Assembly (NCBI RefSeq): GCF_038397745.1
Contig: NZ_CP151636.1
Coordinates: forward strand, 3,658,001 to 3,722,000
Source of the DNA: Microbacterium sp. LWH11-1.2
Lineage (GTDB): Bacteria; Actinomycetota; Actinomycetes; Actinomycetales; Microbacteriaceae
Direction of reading: 5' to 3'
Length of the DNA stretch: 64,000 nt
Each line of letters begins with the position of its first letter. Positions within the stretch are counted from its first letter, which is position 1. Positions 33,123 through 40,544 of this stretch are shown one piece after another. The notes below the pieces were generated by a model. The model saw only the letters and a list, made by a program, of their open reading frames with translations, made no database searches and was not told the DNA's origin. Made by a program: the position numbers and the translations under genes.

Positions 33123-34235
33123 CTACAGCTTTCCTTCATTCAGGCGTCGCGCGGCCTCCAGGACGCGGTCGGTCGCCGCGGTCAGCGCCAGCCGCACGTG
33201 CTGCCCGGACGCCGTCCCGTAGAACGGACCAGGACCCGCGAGGATGCCGAGATCGGCGAGCCGCCCCATCGATTCCCAGGCATCCCGCCCCTCGGTCGCC
33301 CAGAGGTACAGCCCCGCCTCGGAGCCGTCGATGCGGAAGCCCGCGGCCTCCAGCGCCGGACGCAGCGCATCGCGGCGTTCACGGTAGAGCTCCTTCTGGA
33401 CCGCGACATGCTCGTCGTCGCCGAGTGCCGTCGCCATGGCGTGCTGCACGGGCGCAGGCGGCATCAGCCCCAGATGCTTCCGGGCCGTGAGGAGATCGCC
33501 GACGATGTGGGCGCAGCCCGCGACGAAGGCGGCGCGATACCCGGCGAGGTTCGACTGCTTGCTGAGCGAGTACACGCTGAGCAGGTTCGACCGCCGTCCG
33601 CCCGTCACGCGCGGGTCGAGGATCGACGGGATGGGCTCGGTCGCCCACGGCCCGTCCCAGCCCAGCTCCGCGTAGCACTCGTCGCTCGCGAGCACCGCGC
33701 CGAGCTCACGCGCACGCCGAACCGCCGCGGCCAACTCGTCGACGGTCCAGGTGCGTCCGTCGGGGTTGCCCGGCGTGTTGATCCAGATGAGCTTCGCACC
33801 CTCGGGCCACTCGGCGGGGTCGTCCGCGGCGACCGGCTCGGCACCGACCACGCGGGCACCGACCTCGTAGGTCGGGTAGGCGACGCGCGGATGCACGACG
33901 ATGTCGCCCGCGCCGAGCCCGAGCAGCGTGGGCAGCAGGGCGACCAGCTCCTTGGAGCCGATCGTCGGGAGCACGTTGTCGACCGTGAGGTCGGGCACGC
34001 CGCGCCGACGCGCGTACCAGGTGACGATGGCCTCGCGCAGCGAGGGCGTGCCGAGAGTCTGCGGGTACGCGTGCGCGTCGGTCGCCTCGGCCAGAGCCCG
34101 GCGGATGATCTCCGGCGTCGGATCGACGGGAGAGCCGACGGACAGGTCGACCAGACCACCCGGATGCTGCGCGGCGCGGTCGCGGAACGGCACCACGGCG
34201 TCCCACGGGTAGTCGGCGAGGTCGCGGACGCTCAC
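33123..34235 (-). CDS. dapC: Succinyldiaminopimelate transaminase
   Basis: 370 residues from GTG 34235 (SVRDLADYPWDAV), chosen because the aminotransferase homology starts there. Class I/II PLP enzyme: substrate-binding VGSPVDPTP, NTPGNPDGRTW, Asp/Tyr in SDECYAELGW, and Schiff-base Lys in VYSLSKQSNLAGYR near 240. Converts N-succinyl-2-amino-6-ketopimelate to N-succinyl-LL-DAP using glutamate, the step between DapD and DapE. It begins 8 nt after fdxA and forms an operon with it, an order conserved in actinobacteria. Confidence 0.92.
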   Translation of the reverse strand: MSVRDLADYPWDAVVPFRDRAAQHPGGLVDLSVGSPVDPTPEIIRRALAEATDAHAYPQTLGTPSLREAIVTWYARRRGVPDLTVDNVLPTIGSKELVALLPTLLGLGAGDIVVHPRVAYPTYEVGARVVGAEPVAADDPAEWPEGAKLIWINTPGNPDGRTWTVDELAAAVRRARELGAVLASDECYAELGWDGPWATEPIPSILDPRVTGGRRSNLLSVYSLSKQSNLAGYRAAFVAGCAHIVGDLLTARKHLGLMPPAPVQHAMATALGDDEHVAVQKELYRERRDALRPALEAAGFRIDGSEAGLYLWATEGRDAWESMGRLADLGILAGPGPFYGTASGQHVRLALTAATDRVLEAARRLNEGKL

Positions 34236-34243
34236 AGGGGCGC

Positions 34244-34564
34244 CTACTCGCCCTGAGGCGGCAGAGCGGCGATGATCGGGTGGTCGAACGTGTACACGCC
34301 GACCTTCGCGGCGCCGCCGGGCGATCCGATCTCGTCGAAGAACTCGACGTTGGCCTTGTAGTAGTCCTGCCATTCGTCGGGCAGGTCGTCCTCGTAGTAG
34401 ATCGCCTCGACCGGGCACACCGGCTCGCAGGCACCGCAGTCGACGCACTCGTCCGGATGGATGTACAGGGAGCGTTCACCCTCGTAGATGCAGTCAACGG
34501 GGCACTCGTCGATGCAGGCGCGATCCTTGACATCGACGCACGGGAGGGCGATCACATACGTCAC
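34244..34564 (-). CDS. fdxA: 7Fe-8S ferredoxin
   Basis: 106 residues. Cluster ligands are visible: [17 protein letters not shown] (the first Cys set with the long C-x6-C-x3-C... spacing of a 3Fe-4S site) and [12 protein letters not shown] (4Fe-4S). The acidic C-terminal region [17 protein letters not shown] is typical of actinobacterial FdxA/FdxC electron carriers. GTG start 6 nt after a TAGACT box whose first three bases are also the TAG stop codon of the preceding gene. Confidence 0.93.
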   Translation of the reverse strand: MTYVIALPCVDVKDRACIDECPVDCIYEGERSLYIHPDECVDCGACEPVCPVEAIYYEDDLPDEWQDYYKANVEFFDEIGSPGGAAKVGVYTFDHPIIAALPPQGE

Positions 34565-34570
34565 TCCCCC

Positions 34571-34576
34571 AGTCTA
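34571..34576 (-). promoter_or_regulatory. -10 box TAGACT, 6 nt before fdxA GTG
   Basis: Minus-strand TANNNT 6 nt from GTG 34564; its TAG doubles as the stop codon of the DUF6113-like gene. Leaderless configuration. Confidence 0.55.
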
Positions 34577-34984
34577 CGACTCGCGGGCGACCGCTTCCTC
34601 CGCAGCGGGGGTCTCCGTGCGCACGGGAAGCCGCGAGAGCGACGGCCAGGCGACCACGAGCAGCACGAGGCCGGCGACCAGATAGGTCCAGATCCGTCCC
34701 GCGAGCGAGTCGGCCACGACGACCGAACCGCCGGGTCCGACGCCGGAGATCAGCACGAGCATCCCGATCATGCCGAGGCCGGCGGCGACGGCGGCGCCCC
34801 GATCGTGGGTGAGCGCGCGGACCGCGATGAGGATCGCCGCACACGCGATCGCCCCGACGATCAGCCCGACCGGGATCGGTCCCCACATGAGGCTGTGCCC
34901 GATCGTCCCGGCGACACCGTAGACGCCGCCCACGAGGGCGGCAGCGACCCACGACAGGACTCTCGACACCCAGCTCACACGCAC
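34574..34984 (-). CDS. DUF6113-like small membrane protein
   Basis: 136 residues with four hydrophobic segments (about 6-26, 34-55, 65-83, 96-113) and a charged C-terminus (RTETPAAEEAVARES). Its place directly before fdxA-dapC is that of DUF6113 proteins in other actinobacteria. GTG 34984 lies 6 nt after TAGGAT. No functional motif seen. Confidence 0.7.
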   Translation of the reverse strand: MRVSWVSRVLSWVAAALVGGVYGVAGTIGHSLMWGPIPVGLIVGAIACAAILIAVRALTHDRGAAVAAGLGMIGMLVLISGVGPGGSVVVADSLAGRIWTYLVAGLVLLVVAWPSLSRLPVRTETPAAEEAVARES

Positions 34985-34990
34985 CCCTCG

Positions 34991-34996
34991 ATCCTA
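34991..34996 (-). promoter_or_regulatory. -10 box TAGGAT, 6 nt before GTG 34984
   Basis: Minus-strand TANNNT 6 nt from the GTG; leaderless configuration, directly after the azlCD terminator. Confidence 0.55.
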
Positions 34997-35000
34997 CCGG

Positions 35001-35030
35001 CGAGGCCTGTGGATCCGGAGTGGGGCCTCG
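35001..35030 (-). terminator. Hairpin after azlD
   Basis: CGAGGCC (35001-35007) pairs with GGCCTCG (35024-35030); 7-bp stem with a 16-nt loop, 3 nt after the azlD stop in the minus direction. Confidence 0.45.
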
Positions 35031-35033
35031 GCT

Positions 35034-35348
35034 TCACGCCGCGAGACCGAAGAGCCGCAGGAGCGCCGCGACGAGCGCGGCCGTGACCACGACGACGAGG
35101 AACGACTGTCGCAGCCAGAGGAGACCGCCGGCGACCAGCAGCGCGGGCACGCGCGCATCCACCGTGATCGCCTGGCCGTCGCCGAGAGTCTGCACCGCCA
35201 CGAGAGCGGCGAGCAGTGCGACCGTCAGCAGATCCGAGATGCGCGCGGGCCGCGGCGCTTCGAGCAGCTTCGGCGGGACGAGGTACCCGACCGCCTTCAG
35301 CGCGAGACAGATCAGCGCGGCGAGCAGGATCGCGCTCCACAGGCTCAT
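35034..35348 (-). CDS. azlD: AzlD, small subunit of branched-chain amino acid exporter
   Basis: 104 residues with three to four hydrophobic segments; PPKLLEAPRPARISDLLTVALLAALVAVQ carries the conserved family region between helices (start near residue 25). Works with AzlC as a LIV-E type exporter of branched-chain amino acids or analogues. Start overlaps the azlC stop by 4 nt. Confidence 0.85.
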   Translation of the reverse strand: MSLWSAILLAALICLALKAVGYLVPPKLLEAPRPARISDLLTVALLAALVAVQTLGDGQAITVDARVPALLVAGGLLWLRQSFLVVVVTAALVAALLRLFGLAA

Positions 35349-36064
35349 ACGCCCTCCTCCGCTCCGGAGTCCGCCACGGGTGTCTGCTGCGGCGGGCGTC
35401 CGAGCCAGTTGAACCAGCCGACGACGATGGCCACCAGGGCGGCGATGAGCACAGGCAGCCCCGGCATGAGGAACGGGGTGAGCGCTGCCGCCACGACGGC
35501 GGCCGCCACGCCGACGGCGATCGCCTGGCGCTGCTTCAGTCGCGGCCAGAGCAGCGCGAGGAAGGCGGCGGCCGCCGCCGCATCCAGCCCCCAGGTGCGG
35601 GGGTCGCCGAGCACGTCGCCGACGAGCGCGCCGACCAGCGTCGTGATGTTCCAGCCCACGAAGATGCCGATGCCGGTCACCCAGAAGCCGACCTGCCGCA
35701 GGCGCGGGACGGTCTGCGAGATCGCCACTGCCGTCGACTCGTCGATCGTGAAATGCGCAGCGGCGGCTCGCCGCACGGGTCCGCCTCCGACGAGGGGCGA
35801 CATGCGCATCCCGTAGGCGACGTTGCGCACCCCGAGCAGCGCGGCGGAGGCGACGGCCGAGGGCAGCGCGGCCAACCCGCCGGCGGTGAAGACCCCGACG
35901 AACGCGAACTGCGATCCGCCCGTGAACATGAGCAGACTCAGCACGCAGGTCTGCCAGACATCGAGACCGGATGCCACGGCGAGCGCCCCGAACGAGATGC
36001 CGTAGGCGCTCGTCGCCAGCACGACGCCGAGAGCTTCCCGCCAGACCTCACGCTCGGCGGTCAT
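35345..36064 (-). CDS. azlC: AzlC, large subunit of branched-chain amino acid exporter
   Basis: 239 residues, about eight hydrophobic segments, with the family signature GISFGALAVASGL, MFTGGSQFAFVG and AAAAHFTIDESTAVAIS. Start is ATG 36064 by similarity; an in-frame GTG at 36100 lies only 9 nt downstream of the proposed -10 and would give a leaderless product 12 residues longer. Divergent from an XRE-cupin regulator through a palindromic operator, an arrangement that strongly suggests repression of azlCD by that regulator. Confidence 0.88.
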   Translation of the reverse strand: MTAEREVWREALGVVLATSAYGISFGALAVASGLDVWQTCVLSLLMFTGGSQFAFVGVFTAGGLAALPSAVASAALLGVRNVAYGMRMSPLVGGGPVRRAAAAHFTIDESTAVAISQTVPRLRQVGFWVTGIGIFVGWNITTLVGALVGDVLGDPRTWGLDAAAAAAFLALLWPRLKQRQAIAVGVAAAVVAAALTPFLMPGLPVLIAALVAIVVGWFNWLGRPPQQTPVADSGAEEGV

Positions 36065-36109
36065 CGCGCCGATCCCAGGCTCGTTCGATCTGGTGAACAC
36101 ATGCCTATC

Positions 36110-36155
36110 ATTCTGAACACCGAAGAACGGATAGTCAAGCGAACGATCGTTTGAC
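36110..36155 (-). promoter_or_regulatory. azlC promoter overlapping a 22-bp palindrome
   Basis: Minus strand: -35 TTGACT (complement of 36133-36138), 17-nt spacer, -10 CAGAAT (complement of 36110-36115). The -35 lies inside GTCAAGCGAAC/GATCGTTTGAC (36134-36155), a 22-bp palindrome with 9 of 11 matching pairs and core AACGATCGTT. On the other strand, CATGAT (36155-36160) ends 6 nt before the regulator ATG. Confidence 0.6.
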
Positions 36156-36166
36156 ATGATGAACAC

Positions 36167-36715
36167 ATGGAGGATCTCCGCACCCGCATCTCCCGCACTC
36201 TCCGCCGCGAGCGCGAGACCGTCGGCCTCTCGGTCTCCGAGCTCGCGCGGCGCGCCGGCGTGTCCAAGGCGACCGTGTCCCAGCTCGAGAGCGGTGCGGG
36301 CAACCCCAGCGTCGAGACGCTGTGGGCTCTCGGCGTCGCACTCGGCGTCCCCTTCGCGGTGCTCGTCGACCAGCAGTCCAACGCGCCGACGCTGATCCGT
36401 GCCGACGATCTCGCCGGCGTACCTTCGTCCGCCGCGGCCTACAGCGCGACGCTGCTGTCCGCCAGCCCTCCGGGGGCCCGCCGCGACGTCTACCTGATCC
36501 AGGCCGAGCCCGGCGACCCGCGGCTCTCCGACCCGCATCACGCCGGGACCATCGAGCACGTCATCCTGATCGCCGGACAGGCACAGGTCGGGCCGGTGAC
36601 GGAGCCGATTCTGCTGAACCCCGGCGACTACCTGACGTACGCCGGCGACGCGCCGCACATCTTCGAGGCGACGGCATCCGGCACGAGCGCCGTGCTCATC
36701 TCCGAGCTGCGCTGA
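36167..36715 (+). CDS. XRE-family regulator with cupin domain
   Basis: 182 residues. HTH of the Cro/CI type at about 8-62 (LSVSELARRAGVSKATVSQLE is its core), then a C-terminal cupin (about 95-180: DPHHAGTIEHVILIAGQAQV and LNPGDYLTYAGDAPHIFEA) that would bind a small effector, perhaps an amino acid. Divergent from azlCD with a palindrome between; I infer autoregulation and control of the exporter. ATG 36167 has CATGAT 6 nt upstream. Confidence 0.88.
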   Translation: MEDLRTRISRTLRRERETVGLSVSELARRAGVSKATVSQLESGAGNPSVETLWALGVALGVPFAVLVDQQSNAPTLIRADDLAGVPSSAAAYSATLLSASPPGARRDVYLIQAEPGDPRLSDPHHAGTIEHVILIAGQAQVGPVTEPILLNPGDYLTYAGDAPHIFEATASGTSAVLISELR

Positions 36716-36733
36716 TCGTCGCCTGCTCCCCAC

Positions 36734-38359
36734 TCACTCGGCGCCGCCCGCGGGCGAGGGATCGGGGATCTCGTGCGGCCGGTACTGCGGCAGCCGCGAC
36801 GCCGGGAGGATCGCGAGAGCGCTGATCCCGGCCAGCAGGAGCAGGCCGAGCTTGAGCGTCCCCAGGCGCGCCTCCTCGTTGACGACCACGGCCGCATCGA
36901 CCTGCTCCGGCGTCGCATCCGTCGCTTCGAGCGCGGTCCGGAGATCGTCGTTGCTGACGAAGTTGAGGTTGTCCATGTCGACCTGGGCCACCAGCGCCGG
37001 CGGAAGCTCCGGATGCTCGACGACCGCGCGTCCGATGCTGAGACCGAGCAGCGACACCAGCAGGGCCCCGGCCAGCGCGGTTCCGACCGCCGAGGCGAGG
37101 TTCTGCGTGGTGCCGCGCAACGAGCCCACATCGCCCGCCAGCTCAGCGGGAGCCGCCGTCACCAGCACGTTGAACACCAGGGTCACGAGCGCTCCCTGGC
37201 CGATGCCGAACACGATGAGGCCGAGGATGGTCGGCAGCGTCTCCCAGTTGTTGCTCACGACGAACGAGAGCCAGACCAGAGCCGCCGTGGTGAGGATGAA
37301 GCCGAAGACGCCGATCGTGCGCGGCGGGAACCGCCTGTAGAACCGCACCACGAGCGTCGCCGTGATGAAGACGGTGAGGTTGAACGGCATCATGGCGATC
37401 GAGGTGTCGAACGGCGTGCGCCCCTGCACGATCTGGATGTAGAGCGGGATCGTGAAGTTCACGCACGCTTCCAGGGCCACGACGATGAACATCGCGTACA
37501 CCGCGGCACGCTCCCGCGAAGAGCCGAGCACGCTCAGGTCGATCAGCGGGACCTTGCCCTCCGCCATCCGCTTCCTCGTCCACAGGAAGAAGCCCTGTCC
37601 GAGCACGAGACCGACGACGACGAAGACCGGAGCCGGCGAGAGCCCGACGATGCTGAAGGGTGCCGCGTCCGTCGCCGCGACCGCACCCCACGCGTTCAGG
37701 TTGTTGAACCCCAGCGTGAGCAGCACGATCGCCGCGCCGATCAGCAGCGAGGCGATCAGGTCGATGCGGATCGAGGCGTCGCCGCGGTCGCCACGCAGCG
37801 TGAAGCTGAGCGCGAAGACCAGCACGGCGATCCCGAGCACGATGAAGAACATGGGCCGCCACCCGACGAGGGTTCCCAGCGTGCCGCCGATCAGGAAGGC
37901 GCTGACGCCGGAGATCGCCCGCGCCGAGCCGATGGCGCCGATCGCGGTCGCCTGCTGCGCCCCGCGGTAGTTCTCGGCGATGAGGGCGACGATCGACGGC
38001 ACGATGATCGCCGCAGCGGCCCCCGCGACCGCCTGACCCGCGATCGCCCATCCCACGGTCGGCGCGACCAGCATCATGATCGAGGATGCCGCGAACAGCG
38101 CGATCACGATCCGGAAGATGAGGACCCAGCCGATGCGCTGGCCGAGCTTCGCGCCCGTCATCACCAGTGCGGCCACCGCCAGGCCGTACATCACGATGGT
38201 CGTGCTCGCGACGGTCGGAGGCACCCCGAAGTCGCTCACCATCCCGCCGAGCGAGATCGGCAGTGCGGCCACGTTGAACGACATCAGCACCTGCGCGAGG
38301 AACAGGCTGACCATCGGCAGCCAGGAGGTCTTGGTCTCGGGCTGCTCTGTCTGCGTCAT
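36734..38359 (-). CDS. MFS transporter, DHA2 (14-helix) type
   Basis: 541 residues with about fourteen hydrophobic segments. The drug:H+ antiporter-2 features include GAKLGQRIGWVLIFR in the loop between helices 2 and 3 and the antiporter-type AISGVSAFLIGGTLGTLVGWR (motif C region, about 146-166). A large soluble insertion near 460-510 is the DHA2 helix 13-14 loop. Start ATG 38359 overlaps the glutaminase stop (ATGA). Substrate unknown; pairing with glutaminase suggests amino acid or toxic-compound efflux only weakly. Confidence 0.85.
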   Translation of the reverse strand: MTQTEQPETKTSWLPMVSLFLAQVLMSFNVAALPISLGGMVSDFGVPPTVASTTIVMYGLAVAALVMTGAKLGQRIGWVLIFRIVIALFAASSIMMLVAPTVGWAIAGQAVAGAAAAIIVPSIVALIAENYRGAQQATAIGAIGSARAISGVSAFLIGGTLGTLVGWRPMFFIVLGIAVLVFALSFTLRGDRGDASIRIDLIASLLIGAAIVLLTLGFNNLNAWGAVAATDAAPFSIVGLSPAPVFVVVGLVLGQGFFLWTRKRMAEGKVPLIDLSVLGSSRERAAVYAMFIVVALEACVNFTIPLYIQIVQGRTPFDTSIAMMPFNLTVFITATLVVRFYRRFPPRTIGVFGFILTTAALVWLSFVVSNNWETLPTILGLIVFGIGQGALVTLVFNVLVTAAPAELAGDVGSLRGTTQNLASAVGTALAGALLVSLLGLSIGRAVVEHPELPPALVAQVDMDNLNFVSNDDLRTALEATDATPEQVDAAVVVNEEARLGTLKLGLLLLAGISALAILPASRLPQYRPHEIPDPSPAGGAE

Positions 38360-39399
38360 GGCTTCTCCTGCTCGGGGGATCGAGGAACAGCGGCGGAATG
38401 CTCCGGCGCGGGAGCCGAGGCGAAGAGGTTCAGACCGAGCGCTCGCGACAGGTAGCCGATCGCCATCTGCGCTCTCACGGAGTTGCCGGCATCGTCGAGT
38501 CGCGGCGAGAATCCGGCCACCGCGCCCTTGCCGGGTGCGACGGCCACGATCCCGCCGGCGACGCCGGACTTCGCCGGAAGCCCGATCTCGAAGAGCCAGT
38601 CCCCCGAGCGCTCGTAGAGCCCGCTCGACGCGACCACGGCGAGCGTGTCCCGGCACACCTCCGCCGAGACCACGCGCTCCCCCGTCACCGGGTTCACGCC
38701 GCCGTCGGCCAGCGTCGCCCCCATCACGGCGAGGTCGTGGGCGGTGACGCCGAGCGCGCACTGACGCGTGTAGACGTCGACGACCTCGTCGGGATCGCCG
38801 CTGAGCCGGCCGTAGCTGCGCAGCAGCCACCCGAGGGCGCGGTTGCGCTCGTTCGTCGCGGCCTCGGAGGCGTACACGACGCCGTCCAGGCTCAGCGAGC
38901 GCCCCGCGAAGGCCGAGAGCCCCTCGCGGACGCGCTCCCACTGCTCGGCCGTCGTCGATCCGGGCATCAGCGCGGTCGTCGCGATCGCCCCGGCGTTGAC
39001 CATGGGATTCATCGGATGCCCGTCGTTGAGCTCGAGCGCGACGACGGAGTTGAAGGCGAGCCCCGTGTTGTTCACCCCGACGATGTCGCGCACACGCTCA
39101 TGCCCGTGCTCCTGGATCGCCAGGGCATAGACGAACATCTTCGAGATCGACTGGATCGAGAACGGATGCAGCGCGTCGCCGGCGTCGTGGAGACCGCCGC
39201 CCACCTCGATGACCGCGAGGCCGAAGAGATCGGGGTCGGCCTCCGCGAGCACCGGGATGTAGTCGGCGACGCGTCCGCCGTGCTCACCGGAGAACCGGGA
39301 GTGCGCCTCTCGGACGATGTCCTCGACGCGGTCCCAGCCGGGCAGCGTGCCGGTGGACACCTGTTGCGGGACGTCGAGCCAGGCGGCGGGGTCGAGCAC
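38356..39399 (-). CDS. glsA: Glutaminase A
   Basis: 347 residues. Beta-lactamase-like glutaminase fold: catalytic Ser84-x-x-Lys87 in SIQSISKMF, NxGLAFNSVVALE, MVNAGAIATT, and PAKSGVAGG near 278. Hydrolyses glutamine to glutamate and ammonia. GTG start with GAGGAGG 4 nt upstream. About 35 residues longer than E. coli YbaS, mainly in the C-terminal tail (FASAPAPEHSAAVPRSP). In an operon with the MFS gene. Confidence 0.9.
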   Translation of the reverse strand: MLDPAAWLDVPQQVSTGTLPGWDRVEDIVREAHSRFSGEHGGRVADYIPVLAEADPDLFGLAVIEVGGGLHDAGDALHPFSIQSISKMFVYALAIQEHGHERVRDIVGVNNTGLAFNSVVALELNDGHPMNPMVNAGAIATTALMPGSTTAEQWERVREGLSAFAGRSLSLDGVVYASEAATNERNRALGWLLRSYGRLSGDPDEVVDVYTRQCALGVTAHDLAVMGATLADGGVNPVTGERVVSAEVCRDTLAVVASSGLYERSGDWLFEIGLPAKSGVAGGIVAVAPGKGAVAGFSPRLDDAGNSVRAQMAIGYLSRALGLNLFASAPAPEHSAAVPRSPEQEKP

Positions 39400-39474
39400 G
39401 TGTCCTCCTCGGATCGGAGACGTCCCCAGCCGTCAGTCACACCGTAGCGTTCGTGGGGCCCTCCGACCAGAGGA

Positions 39475-40353
39475 TCAGTACCAGTTCGTGGCCTGCGAGT
39501 GCCCCCAGGCGCTGCACGGAGTGCCGTAGACGGACGAGATGTAGCCGAGACCCCAGGCGATCTGGGTCGTCGCGTTCGTCTCCCAGTCGCTGCCCTCCGA
39601 CGCCATCTTGCTGCCGGGAAGGGCCTGCGGGATGCCCGTCGCGCCGCTGGGGTTGTACGCCTGGTAGTTCCAGCCGGACTCCTTGTTCCAGAGCGACTCC
39701 AGGCAGGAGAACTGGTCGCCTCCCCAGCCGTAGCGGCTCGACATCATCTGCTGCGCCGTGGCCTTCGCACCCTCGACCGTGTTCGCGGAGGCGAGAGCCG
39801 CGGCGGCGGCCTCTGCTTCGGCGGCGGCCGCGGCGGCGGCGTCATCCGCGGCCTTCTTCTCCTGCGCAGCGGTGAAGGCGCCCTGCAGCGCCACGGTCGC
39901 CGTGGCGAGCGCCTTCGTCTCGGCTTCCACCTCGCCCGCGAGGACCGTGACGACCAGGGGCGACATCGCGTCGCGGTCCTCGAGCGCGTCGATGTCGTCC
40001 TGCAGCTCCGACACGTCGACGGGCGGGGCGGCGCTCACGTCGAGACCCGAGGCGGTCACGTCGTACGTCAGGGCCTGCGCGCTGAGCACGGCATCCTTCG
40101 CATCGACCAGCGGCACCGCCGCGTCGTCCGCGACCTTCGCGTGGGGCTCGGTGCCGGCGACCAGCTGCGCGACGGCGGCAGTCGCGTCCGGCATCTCGGC
40201 GCCGGCGGCCGGGGCAGACACGATGCCGGCGGTGAGGGTGATGCCGAGGAGAGCGGCGGCGGCGGTCCCGAGGATCATCATCGGACGGCGGGCCGTGGCG
40301 CGGGCGGATGCCGCGGCGGAGGCGCGCCGAAGCGCACGGGTTTCATGGAGCAT
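39475..40353 (-). CDS. Secreted lytic-transglycosylase-like (SLT) protein
   Basis: 292 residues. Basic N-terminus and hydrophobic segment (about 25-48) ending near APAAGA, a probable signal peptide. Residues 120-190 are an Ala/Glu-rich probable coiled coil. The C-terminal domain has CLESLWNKESGWNYQA (catalytic Glu in NKESGW), SGATGIPQALPGSK and GLGYISSVYGTPCSAW with a likely Cys pair, typical of actinobacterial transglycosylases. Acts on peptidoglycan outside the cell. The 75 bp downstream and the 190 bp upstream contain no other gene. Confidence 0.87.
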   Translation of the reverse strand: MLHETRALRRASAAASARATARRPMMILGTAAAALLGITLTAGIVSAPAAGAEMPDATAAVAQLVAGTEPHAKVADDAAVPLVDAKDAVLSAQALTYDVTASGLDVSAAPPVDVSELQDDIDALEDRDAMSPLVVTVLAGEVEAETKALATATVALQGAFTAAQEKKAADDAAAAAAAEAEAAAAALASANTVEGAKATAQQMMSSRYGWGGDQFSCLESLWNKESGWNYQAYNPSGATGIPQALPGSKMASEGSDWETNATTQIAWGLGYISSVYGTPCSAWGHSQATNWY

Positions 40354-40481
40354 GGTTCGACTTTCGGGTCGTCGTACGCCCAATACAGGAGACTCATCGG
40401 GAGCTCGTCCCAGGCGCAAGTGTTCGAGCCTGCCATGCCTTCCTGAACGAAAATTGTGCCTCATCTGGGATTTACATGAGA

Positions 40482-40522
40482 AGAGGGCCCCGCACGCGCC
40501 TTTCGGCGGTGCGAGGCCCTCT
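40482..40522 (-). terminator. Terminator of typA
   Basis: AGAGGGCC + CGCAC (40482-40495, one unpaired base) pair with GTGCG + GGCCCTCT (40509-40522); 13 pairs, 13-nt loop, 23 nt after the typA stop. The rest of the 40354-40544 gap is the leader of the transglycosylase gene, in which I see no riboswitch. Confidence 0.75.
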
Positions 40523-40544
40523 GCAGAGCACTCTCGAACGAGGG

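Noticed and set aside
34236-34448. Longer N-terminus for dapC reaching back over fdxA
   Set aside because: The extension is an out-of-frame reading of the fdxA gene; aminotransferase homology starts at GTG 34235.
36151-36156. TTGACA as -35 box of the XRE-cupin gene
   Set aside because: A -10 at normal spacing would fall inside the coding region; the hexamer is better seen as one arm of the palindrome.
40354-40544. Possible c-di-AMP riboswitch before the transglycosylase-like gene
   Set aside because: Such genes often carry one in actinobacteria, but the conserved core elements were not found in this short leader.
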